DNA from: Hymenolepis diminuta
Taxonomy: Eukaryota > Platyhelminthes > Cestoda > Cyclophyllidea > Hymenolepididae
Direction: 5' to 3'
Length of the DNA stretch: 64,000 bases
Assembly: GCA_900708905.1 (NCBI GenBank)
Contig: CAADRB010000003.1
Span: 4,012,599-4,076,598 of the forward strand
The notes beneath the pieces are model-generated. The model ran no database searches. It was not told the DNA's origin and worked only from the letters and a program-made list of their open reading frames with translations. This document shows positions 50,576 through 61,976 of the stretch, piece after piece. Numbering within the stretch: the stretch's first letter is position 1; every line of letters begins with the position of its first letter. The translations under genes were made by a program, and so were the position numbers.

Positions 50576-52578
50576 TTGGTTATGACAATAATTTATTTCT
50601 TATGAATGTCAAAGATATATTAAGAAAACCAGCTCCTGTTGGACTGCTATTTTAAGCACATAATTACCTACACTGAAGGATTTATGCAGAGACCAAGAGT
50701 AACTTTAACTCCTTATTTATCGTAATTGACCAATCTCAGTCAGAAGAGAAGGGGGAGATTTGAAAGTCAGCGTTTTAAAAACAACAAAAATCGTGTTACC
50801 TGCCATCATCCTGCTAAGATCTCGGTTGAAAAAAGAAAAATACACGTCTGAAGTGGTTAACCATCCCGGTGATTAAATTATGGAAGTCGCCAACCCGACT
50901 CCACTTAGAATAAAAAGAGAACAAATCCTGAAATCGGAGCTTTGGGAAAGCGATGAACTACGTCCGATAAGTAGAAAACACACGATCTGAATCCAAATGC
51001 CGAATATTGAGGGATTCTATAATTTATTCTTATGTTTGAGCTACTTTATTGTCCTCTGTGTTCGGATTCTTCCCACAAAGCAAATAGCAAATTCTTTTAC
51101 CTTTTATGGATGATACCAATGAAGAGGTGTAATCGCAGAGAAAATTAATGGACTATTTAAGGTGAACAAAATGAATTATAAGAACGTTCAATCGAAGGGG
51201 CGTGAGTGATGGAGGTTCGAATAAATATCACCACTGATTTCAAGTGTGTGATAATTAACCCCTTTTTAGACGATGTTCTTTCTAAAATATGTGAGTCTGG
51301 TTCCTTACCATCATATTGTGTTTCTCAGTTTGCAGATCCGATGCTCTTAAAAATCTTCTTCAGATTCACTAATCAGCTCAATGTCTAATGAAACCGACTT
51401 AGATTATCTAACCTAGGTCAATGTTTGTTTGCTTACTTCCACATTCAAGACTGTGGAAGGGTCATGCGAAAGCCTTAACATTTAATACCCAATGGTTAAA
51501 AAAATATTTCCGTACAATTTTGCCCAATTATGTGCATGAAGTCTTACGACGTCGACAGAAAGCAAAGACAGTTAATGCGCAAATGTATTTATTGACAAAT
51601 TACAATGATATAAGAATTTATAATCATGAACATCTTCAAGACCTACCTATCTGCGACCGTGGAAAACACTAGCCTCGGATCCTTGGAGTAAACAGGCGAT
51701 CAAGCTACACCTCAAACTTCACGGCGAATTATTTTACGGATTTCGTGAATTGTCCGAGAAATAAGATCTACTAGTTGCATTCTCAATCGGTCTATTTGAT
51801 AACTTGACCTTCTAAAAACTCTCATTGTAGATTTTATCATTTCTAAATTTACACGCATAAAACCAGGTATGCCTTTGAGGACCACAGATTTCTTGCATAT
51901 ATCAGATTGTTAGAATTGAAATTTCATGGCTTTTAATACTCTCCTATTAAATATCGGAGAGAACATCTAACCTCGGACTAAATCTGATATAAAAATGAAG
52001 CTTTGAATATGATTAGAATCTAGACGACTTCCAATTTCCGAATGACAGTGTGTAAGCAAATGACCGTAGATGAGTTTCTCGAATAATGTCTTTTCATGTA
52101 TTCACGCATGGCATTGGTGAACGATGCTCGTACTGAAGTCCAGGGTTACTTGCTTGCGCTAAATCTTGATAACTACTTCAAAAGTCTTAGCAACTAAACT
52201 GACTATTCCGACTTCTCTGAATTCATTTCTTTGTTCTAATGGCTATATTTGTGCACCTCTAAATACTTCGTGAGCAGATCTTGATAATATGGATGACTGG
52301 GCGAATGGGCATAGATTGAGTGAGCGTATGAGCGGGTGGATGGCTGTAATCCCAACCCGACCCACGATACCCCAGTTCAACTGGGAAAAAAAGGCAATAC
52401 AGATAGTACAGATTTGCGGCAGTGCAACAAAGTCCGAACATGCCCACGCTACAGATGGAGAGGAGGGATATCAAAGTTACAGAAACTCGAAAAAGGGGTG
52501 TAAAAGAGATGCAGAGAAGGGGAAAAAGGTAAGATAAGTGCCGTGAAAATGGTCGAATATGACATACATAATCATGCA

Positions 52579-55500
52579 TTAATTTGTTGAGAGGATACTC
52601 AGGAGTTGGGACGGGCATTCAGTTTGTTCCTCGTACCTGGGATTTGAGGGAGGATGGCTAACAGGAATGTCAGAGATGTCAGAAAGAGGACCGGGAGAAA
52701 TACATTCTCTGAGAGAGACATTTAAAGGCACAGAAAGCGGGGAGACTTGTCCTGAGCTGCCTTTCACACCAACAATCTCGACGGAGTTCAAGAAACCGCC
52801 GGAAGAGAGATTGTAGCCACCAATCACAGCTATGCAGGGAACAGAGTAGAGAGAGCCTATGTCTTTTAATTGAGTGACGGATGGTGTTAGTGACACAGCA
52901 CAGGGAGAGGCACGACCAATCGATAAGGAGGGACCAGGAAGCCAGCTCCAAGCCCGAGAATCAAAGATTTGTGTTTGAGTCACTGCTGACACACCATCAG
53001 TGCCTCCAATAAGCAAAAGGCGGCCTAAAAAAATGAGAAAAATTAACCTAAAAATCAGACACTAGGGTTAAAAGAATGATAATGACATGCTCACCAGAAC
53101 TGGAGGAAAGGGGAACTAAACAGGCCCCAATGAGCGGACCCCGAGTGAGCAATTCAGGGAGACGGGTCCAGTGTGAGCAGCGGGGGTCGTAAGCTTCACC
53201 AGAAGGAGATAAATTAGTGCGTTCGACTAAATGAGCGTTAGCATAGGCAGATGAAGATGAGGGCTGGGTAGATGGGGTACTGGGAGTTTCACTAATTCCT
53301 CCAACGGCAACGATTAGACCTCGTTGGTTTAGAGTAGCTGCGCATAGTTGGCTTCGGGCTGAATATAGACAATAATACGTTAAATAAGGAAAATCATAAA
53401 CCCAATTTGATGAAAAACTAAACTTGAGATCCGTCAACATTCCTAAAATAAGAAATAAAGGATCAACGAGGCGGTTGCTAAGATCGGGACAAACTTCAAG
53501 CACGCTCTAGGCAAAGAGTAGGCGAAATCACTTGAAAACTATGCCTTAATAAATACCAATGAATTAAAACAAATAAAACTTGTTCAAAGTGTCAATCGAA
53601 GAAGTACACCAAACAGAATGCACATAAAAAAGTGATCGTTAGCATTTAAAAAAAGAACAGAAACAGAAGAGATTATGGCTTTTACTTCATTTTTCACAGA
53701 CCAGTTCACATCTAACATCACGTCAGCTTAAAATTATCAAAACAGCTAAATGAGAACCTGATTAAATAGCAATAATGTTGAGAAATCTGCAAAAGACTGT
53801 GAAAGAAGCCAAATTATCAGGTGTCATTAACATTTGAAAACTGAAAACGACATCATAACCGCGAAATTTGGGGAAAGCAGAAAGCTCCCTTGAGATATAA
53901 TTTGCCTGATTTCTCGATGGTCAACAAAATGCCCTAACTTACTAAAACATGTATTGACTGATACAAAGATCACTTTATAAAAATAAATAGCCTGTTGAGT
54001 ATAAACTTACCTTCAGACATGGGCGGAAAAGATATCCACTTGTCCAAGTCAGGGTGATACGCCTCGACTGTGGAGAGAGGCGATCCTTCACATTGGCCTC
54101 CCATCACCATGATCCGTGATTCATCAGTCCATGTAGCTACAGCACAGCAACTTCTTTGCTGTTGCATACTGGCAACATACTGCCATTTATTGTAGTACTC
54201 ATCTTTCGAGTCAAAACTCAGACGTTCCACTGTGGCCAGATCGTCATTTCCATTTGAACCACCGCAAGCGTAGATAGATGATGCACCATCAAGTGTAGCC
54301 AGAGCAAATCGACTTCTTGGAGATTTCATAAGAGGTCCCGGTTTTGTGCACATTGTCGTAAACTCAGGAAATCCACAATTCGATGCACTCTCAATATCAG
54401 AGTAATTACTTATCATAGAATTCCGCCTGTCCCCATTCTCATCTCTGGACTTATCGCCACAACTTATAGGTCGAGAAATACGAAGAATTTCTGTGGAGGA
54501 GAGACATCGATCTTCCGATGTACCACCAGCTATTAGGATCCAGTGGTTCATCTGACTTGAAGCCTCTTCTTCACATTCATCAATTGAGGAACAAATGGTA
54601 ACAGCTCCAGCACTGCACCTAGCCTCAACAAGGGGAGTAGGAAGACATCCGAGAGAACGGAAGACCGAACCCCGACGAAGGTTAGTTGCAGGTGGAGAGG
54701 AATCCTCAAAGTGATGTTCATCTAAAAGAGTCATAATCAATAAGTTATACTGGAGACATGAACATGAGTGTTCGGAGGGAGAATGCAGAGACATGCTAAA
54801 AAGTAGAAGCCGGGCGGTGGGCACAATAAGTGGCGACGCAAATACCAATGCTGGTAAAGAAGGTAAAATGAGGGCTTCGAGCTAATAAGAAAAAAAACTT
54901 ACTTATAGAGAATTTTTTGCAGCATTTGTAGTAGAGCGAATCCGGACGGATAGTTGGTCGAAAATAAGACAGTTTGTGAGGATGACGAAACAAGGCAGCT
55001 GGGAGGAAAATGTGCATACAAAAATAGCTATGATCTGGAGGGCCTATATTTAAAAGTCATTTTAAGTAGCTATTTACACGGTTTACTATGAATTATTTGA
55101 GTGAGGAAACAGTAGCTGACCATCTGCAATCTAGGCAAAGTGAGATCGGATTACGACGGAAGTAGTTTTTGAAATGTATTTACTGAAGAGCCCATTTAAT
55201 AGATATTAACAGACTTCGAAAGTAAGAGAAATTTCCTAGTACAGAGAGATCTAACTTCTATTAAATCAAGTCGAGAAATATTGATTACCTTATGGCATAA
55301 AAGACCGAAATAAATGAACTTACAACACAGAGTTTTATTAAGGGTAGTAATAAGTAATTGCTCCCGATAATAAAACAACCCATTTAATCTATTCAAACAC
55401 TAAAAGGTGGATGACATGAGAGACCTCAAAATCAAAGGAATTAAAATTTTAAAGCCCTGATCCAATTTTTAGCATCTACTCAGTGCACTTTCATTCCTTT

Positions 55501-58500
55501 TGGGCTATCCCACTTCTCCCCATTTCTAGACGCCTTCCTGGGATTGAAAAAATGAGATTTTCTGTCTTGTTTTGTGTATAAATAACTTTACACATGTAAA
55601 AGAATTGAGAATTGGACGGGCAGGTAAATTAGAATGATATCTAAACAAAATTTTATCAGTCTTACCAAGCACATTGTGCTACCAACGAAAATGTGTGCAA
55701 TACAGGATACAATTCAATTCGAAGCTCGTTAGGGAATGTAATGTAATCGTGCTGTTTTCCTCCGAATAAAGTGCTAGTCTGCAAAGTACAACATGAGAAG
55801 ACTGAAGAAATGTTTCAGTGAGCATAATTTATGAATTTGTAATGACAGAATTAGTCTCCAAAATAGCCACAAGTCCCAGAACTCAAGTAGTATCCCGTAA
55901 TAGCCTTAAAGGTTGGGCTTTATTCCAAAATTATGCAAGGCAACGACCCTGAAATTTAATCAATTTTAACAACTAAACAACATGTGTAAATAATTGCGCA
56001 TAAAGTTGCTAAATTAATTTCTCATAAACAACTTTTCATTTTTATCCAACAAAATTGAACATGATAAAATTGCGCTGCAGATGTCAGAGTAAATTGAAGA
56101 GAGCGGAAATGGAAGACGAAGCGTGAAGAACTCTTCATTCAATAAGTCGGAATTCAAAATTAGGTTTAAAAAAGTCAGAGGTCTTACTTCTAACCAGCCA
56201 AAGATGTAAAAGTGGGAATAAAATAGGCAAAGTGGAGCAATATTTTGGTAACTCCGAAGCTTTAAGTGTACAACTACTACTGAATCTAGGTCCCTGGATG
56301 AGGCAAAGGATAATTAAGGATTCAGAATGTATTAAACTTAAAGGTAATGGATGAGGAGGGGGTTTAATATCCAGACAAATCCCTAAGGCTTAAAATATCA
56401 AGTCGATTCTTTACAATAGGGTCGGGAATTAAAGCGAATAATTTGAGGTTCAATTTAAACAGTTGCAGATAACCAGGCGATGAAGAAATTCGCAATTGAG
56501 TTTCGAGTGCTTGTCAAAGAGAAGAACGTCAAATAGTTTGTTTTTACGGACACACTGGAGTTGCTAATGCCGACCTAGATTGGATTGGTCATCTCTTAAT
56601 GGAATGAAGTTTTCTGTAAACAAAGTGGGAGTTTCGTGGTTAAGAAAATTAGAAAAAGCAACAAACTATTTTGGATGATGACTGTAAATTTGCAATTTCT
56701 GAGTTTAGTACACTAAAATAGGATAGAAATTGAAGTGAATTTATTGACTTGACAGTGGTCAATGCACACCGATATAATTGTCAGGTCAAAGATCATTCAG
56801 GTCAGTTGGAATAAAAACATGATTACTTAAATTTAACCCTTTTCACATAGAATATTCCAAAATGAATGACGCGACACGTAAGCTACTACCACAACAACCC
56901 TTACAAAGAGCCAACGATTTAGGAACTGTGTGGTATGATCTAGGTGATAGATTTGATTAGAAGTACTGAGAACACTATTAAACTCCGACGACAAAGTAAA
57001 GAAGGAGAAAATATGCGGGACAGTATAAATTAGTGAGAATTGCATTCTAAATGTTTCCAATTCTAACGAATTTTCCCCGTAGTAGATTAAATAACCAATT
57101 TTAGAAATCTTCTCAACATTACTCTGCAATCAATTCCACACATTTGTCAGAGAACACAGAAAATAGAAAAGTTATAAAAAAGCGAAATAATAATGCCAAC
57201 ATTTTATTTGCTGCAGAACTCTAACGGGTGCATTTAACGATAATTTTTCGCGATTGCGTCAAGCTGATGCAAATGACTAATCATTCGACCTCATCTCAAA
57301 ATTTATGTGTATATATTCATTAACTACGTAAATTAAAATATTTAGACGAGGTAAATTCAAAGGATTGTAATTAAGCTTTACCTTTTATTAGTACCGGAAA
57401 TAGTGGTATATGACCTTTTGGTGTCCTCACTTTAACACTTTAAAAGTTCAGCTTCGCTATGAAACGAGCAGTATACTAGTAAGTGACGTAAAAAATCATT
57501 TGAGATCACTGCAATGCCAAATTTCGATTATTTGTACTAATTTCGACTAGTTATATGAAAAGCAGTACTTCCAGCTAGAAATTTCAACATTAACTGAGGC
57601 CTAACCATAATTATTAATTGATATAAGAAGGTAAGACAAATTGGTCTCCCTTTGACTTTCAAGAGAACCAAATCTTTTATTTGCACAAATAACAGTTATG
57701 TGCTTAGCCAAGAAATGTATACTTCTGGTTAAGTGGACTCACGAGTAGTTGAGTTCCTGTCAGAGGGGATAACCACAGACATCATGTTTGGATCGTTAGG
57801 TTCAGGAGGAGGTGAAGGCGGAAGGAGGATGGAGGCAGAGAGAGCAGGAAGCACCAGACCGGCGTTGCCAGGTGCTCCAGCAACCGATGAGGATCCCGAT
57901 GAACCAGGACCCGAGGGAGCCGGCCTTCTCTTCACTGAGACGCTAACCAAACGACCTTGAAGTTTGCCCAGGTGAATAGAAATTGATCCGGCTGTGGGTG
58001 CGAAGAGGTAGAGGGATAAGGCTTTTGGTACTCAAGAAACAAGACTCCTTCTTGCTCTTGAGCAGTTTAACTGCCAGTTAATGGCAGCTGAAACAAATAT
58101 ACAACAGGATGAAGGTGTTCTGTTGACATTTCTTAGGATAGGATAGTACTGCAATTGTTAAGTACAGTAGGAAAATAAAGATCTATGATTGTCATAGATC
58201 TCATAGCAGAATAACTAGGGATCTATTTGTAACACCTAAATGAACATGATTTCGACTAAAACTATTCATCAACTAACCTCCAAGAGAAGTTTTGGCCAGA
58301 AGACAAGTCTCCACATCGGTGTCAAAGAGCGGAGAAGGTGGTCCAGTATCATTAGCTTCACTTGTACAACTTGATTGTCGAGAGACCTCCTCCGAACGCT
58401 CGTGATCCGCCTTTTCAGATTGTGGAGAAGTTTGTTGAGACGGTGTCTAGTAAAAATAAAACAAAAAACCGTGATGGAAAATTTGCGGAACTAAGTGAAA

Positions 58501-61500
58501 GCACATTGATGACAAGAAGTTCAACGGTCGTGATTATCAAATTGGTGGGCAAAGGTTTGATTCACGACCAGCAAATGTTATTATTAACGGTACTGCCGGT
58601 TAGACCGAGATATCAGAATGTGATTTTCCCACCAGAAGTTCTAGGATAATACTTTTACGTCCAAGGCACCTGTTCAATCAGCTTGGGATTTAGTCTTAGG
58701 TTTGAATAAAAAGATTTTTGCTTAATATCAGGCTTAGTAAAACATTCCGGGTGTAACGGTAACTGAATCACGGTCATATGGAAAAAATGAAAGAACATTT
58801 TAGAGATACAGTACGACTATAGTAACACAAGTAACAACTTATTTTCTGCAAAAATTCAGAATCTTATTGTATGTCATTACATTATTACTAATAAGATTCC
58901 TTATAGCTCATAAGAGAGTTCTTTTTTACCGACAGAGCCTTTTTAAGTGGTTAAATATTCCAATTACGACAATCCTCACTAAGCCCGAGACGAACATAGA
59001 GGAGTCTATTACGATTTTGCTCACCCAGCGATCTAACAGAGTTGTCTTATACTAAACATATAGGGTTGTAGTGTTTCGACCCAAATAAAGTCAAACAAGT
59101 GTAAGCGGAGTGAAACAGCAATTATCCGTAACGTAAGATTAGACTTAATTTTTAAATGTAGAGGGTCAGGTCAAATTGAGGGCTTGATTTAAAAAGGAGT
59201 ATCGCTAACAGAAAACCTGAAAATAATTCTAGCCAATTACGTTATGCTACTGTTGTGTAATAGTTCAGAATTGTAGTGCAATATTTGTGATAGAATAGTC
59301 TGGTACCTTTTCAAGGCTTATGAATGACTTTCTAGAATACTAATCAAATTTAGATACAAAAACATGGAAAGTCAGGAGGCTGTTAATAGAAATCTGTAAA
59401 CCATTTGACTCTATAATTTTTCAACTCTTTCAATAAACTACTGAAATTCGCTACTTCTTTTTCAGTAGCTACTGGCATCTCTATCACTTAACCAATCAGA
59501 GGGCGACAAGAACAATACTAGGACAAAATTAAAACGGAATTATTAGGTGGGGGGTCCATTTTGGTGCACAAATGCCAAAGGAAAGAGGTTGATAATCAAG
59601 GCCAGGTTGATCACAAAAGCGCAAAAGTAGGAGCATATTGTGGCTAGCCAATCAGCGTTTAAGCAGACGGTCAGTTTAGGTGCGGTCGTGCGACCAGCCA
59701 GATAGCGTCTCAGCCAACCAGCAGCCAGCACCACAGACGCTCCTAATTTGCAGAAAGACACGTGCCACGAGAATGTCACGTGATCACTTAAGGAAATCTA
59801 CAGTAGAATGCACAAATATAGTAGAATGTACTTGAGCAAACAAACATTAAACCCGAGGATAGAATCTATTACTTTCTGACTTCATTCCACTTTACATATA
59901 ACATCGGGTCATTAAGAATCTATCATTAAAAGACAACGACGGAGTGGAATCATCATCACGCGAGAATGAATCATATGTAGGAGGCCTATGTGATCTGAAA
60001 GAATCTATCTGAGGAAAGGTATTCACAATTGGAAAATCTGTAGCTCCTATTTCTGTATCATCAAACCTGTGCACTTATACTTACCATTAGATATGTGAGT
60101 TAGGCTAAGGGATGAAATTCAAACCCCTACTACCTAATGAAGATCCTACCCTATGGGGGACTGGATATATTACAATTTTTAATCGAAGAGCCGTTTTGCA
60201 ATCCTACTCCGTTATAAAGACATAGTTTATTCAATTAAAGGATTTATTCACACGGTAAAAGATGTGGGAGGTTAATAAACTGACCTCTGACGAGGTCCTA
60301 AAAGCAAGCAAACATGACCTAATAAACTCTGAATCTTTAACCAGAATTGAATTAATGAATTTACGACTGACTAATTTAAATAAGAATGGATCTTGTTTAA
60401 TGAAAATAAATTCTAAATGTTTGATTAATTTACGGACGAATGAATTAACTAATAATTACATACGGGACTATGACTATTGATGAGATTTAAATTCAACGAG
60501 AAGAAGGGCCTTTAAAGTCAGAGTCCAGGTGAACTCGAAAAAGGTATGAGACAAGTTAGAAGAGTGCATCTGGTAAAGGACATTCAAACCCAATTTGCCA
60601 AAGAAAATTTCTTAACTCCAAAACAAAAGATTTGCCAGAATGACTTTCCCTGTTAATGAAGAGTGACAAGTTACGTCATAATGCTTCAACAAAAAATCTG
60701 TCAAAACTATCTTAAATACATTGGATCCTGAATTTTCGTCTTTTATTTCAAAAAAGGCGGATAGGAGAGAGAATATAAAAAAGCCAATAGCGTCATTATC
60801 ATCCGATGAAAAGAGCTAGAGCAAAAAATGCAAAAGAATACTCACCGTTCTGCCGAATTTGGCGAGCTGAGACTCAGATATTGTCATCTGAAATAAAAAT
60901 AGAAGTAAAAAGTATAAGTAATCAAATTAAGAAAGAAAATAGCTTCTATTGAAAAATCACCCTAATTTCGTCTGTAACAGTTTCGAGGGCAGAAGCGTGA
61001 GTTTTATTGTTCAACTTCCTAGATGATTTGTCTTCAAAAGTTTTGTAGTTACCCTCATCAAGAGGTTCATGTTCTTGAACTCGACGTGAACAGTAGAGAA
61101 GAACCCGTTCAGAGAGGTCCCAATCATCGAATTCTGTTGGAGTGTTTGCTTCACTGCTGAAGGTTTCACGACTTTGACTCTGAGATGTTTCCAAAACATC
61201 AATAAAAAGGCGAGCTGATAGTTGACCAGTTCGAGATGAGACTATGGCGTCAGCGTTGTCAATCATAAATTTCTTAACTGCAATGGCAAGTTCTCGAGAT
61301 GTTTCATCTTCGAAAATTGCAGGTCCCTCAGATCGATCAAAGGACAAACAAACTAATGGACAAATTTCTAAAAATTCAAAATAAATTAACTGATTAAACT
61401 TGATAACGAAATAGCAGATAATTAAAAAGATTTAATTAAAATTATATTACCGCCTATATTTTCAAGAGAAATTGTTCGTGCAAGGAGGTCTCCACACTTT

Positions 61501-61976
61501 CGCAAAACATTGCTAAATTGATACATTTTAGCCACTTTGTAAACAGAAGGCAGAATCTGAGGATCCATTTCAAGTCTAAGTCAAAGAAATAAATCAGCAA
61601 TTACAAAAATACCCAAATATCTCTAACATAAGGCAAATATACACATACATAGTATGAGAACGAACAAACCGATAAAATTTGATGAAATAGTTACTTACTC
61701 TGGATGGTGAAGATACCTATGGATCGCCTCTAGCGAATCAAATGGTTCTTCGTATTCAAAGGTGACATGTTTCGTGTCTGGGGAAACTCTCACGGAAACC
61801 CCGGGAAAACTTTTAACTGGCAGGCCAAGATCAATAGCGTCGAAGATACGCTTAAAATGGAGGCTGGCAGCACCAAATAATGATTTGTGACAAGAAAATG
61901 ACACTGTCTGATATTTAAATGTCACGTCGTGTGCCAGAGAACATCCCTTAGTATTACAGCTCCACATATGCAGCGC
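52579..61976 (-). CDS. BTB-BACK-Kelch protein (KLHL family), large
   Basis: KLHL-type proteins usually act as substrate adaptors of Cullin-3 ubiquitin ligases or bind actin. Ten phase-consistent exons, in coding order: 61976-61699 (ATG at 61967), 61575-61451, 61367-60961, 60887-60846, 58446-58278, 57955-57743, 54998-54903, 54721-54011, 53358-53095, 53024-52579 (TAA), about 913 residues. The BTB domain spans residues 1-130 (AHDVTFKY..., CHKSLFGAA). A BACK-like part follows to about 280. A Ser/Pro/Gly-rich linker spans 281-440. Kelch-type blades follow with paired-glycine cores WILIAGGTS, IYACGGSNG, RIMVMGGQC, LIVAVGGIS, LLLIGGTDG and IAVIGGYN. This is longer than the usual 570-620 because of the linker and blade insertions. 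An alternative acceptor at 54850 would add 43 in-frame residues. The exact KLHL subtype is not recognised. Confidence 0.9.
54999..57742 (-). other. BTB-Kelch gene intron (2.7 kb)
   Basis: Intron between the linker exon (donor GTGAGT) and the exon at 54998-54903. No supported exon was found inside; ORFs at 55196-55396 and 56833-57129 lack suitable sites. Confidence 0.6.
58447..60845 (-). other. BTB-Kelch gene intron (2.4 kb) with candidate alternative exons
   Basis: Intron between exons 4 and 5, phase 0 at both ends. It contains two open minus-strand segments behind good acceptors (about 60008-59892 and 59808-59543), each reading to a stop. They are described under findings as possible alternative terminal exons. 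The remainder looks non-coding. Confidence 0.5.
59540..59790. promoter_or_regulatory. GC-rich island with E-box and CCAAT motifs
   Basis: Within an AT-rich intron, this block is clearly GC-richer. It contains two CACGTG E-boxes 18 bases apart (59759-59764, 59777-59782; the latter inside palindromic TCACGTGA) and a CCAAT box (59648-59652). It may be an internal promoter or enhancer, or the composition may reflect an open coding frame on the minus strand (59808-59543). The evidence is motif-level only. Confidence 0.25.

Larger units (their letters stand above)
33934..52578. other. Gene-poor, repeat-littered intergenic region (18.6 kb)
   Basis: No functional gene could be supported between the ATP1B start and the BTB-Kelch 3' end. 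The stretch holds an eroded Ty3/Gypsy integrase remnant, a tRNA-derived SINE-like head, diverged dispersed repeats and one ATG-less coiled-coil-like frame, all listed separately. 34.0-35.9 kb, 38.4-41.9 kb, 47.0-49.9 kb and 50.6-52.2 kb show only AT-rich sequence to my reading. A slightly GC-richer block at 46.06-46.64 kb is open on both strands but matches nothing I recognise. Confidence 0.5.

Noticed and set aside
52259..52618. 119-codon minus-strand ORF after the BTB-Kelch stop
   Set aside because: Overlaps the end of the gene in another frame and continues into its 3' UTR; composition gives no domain.
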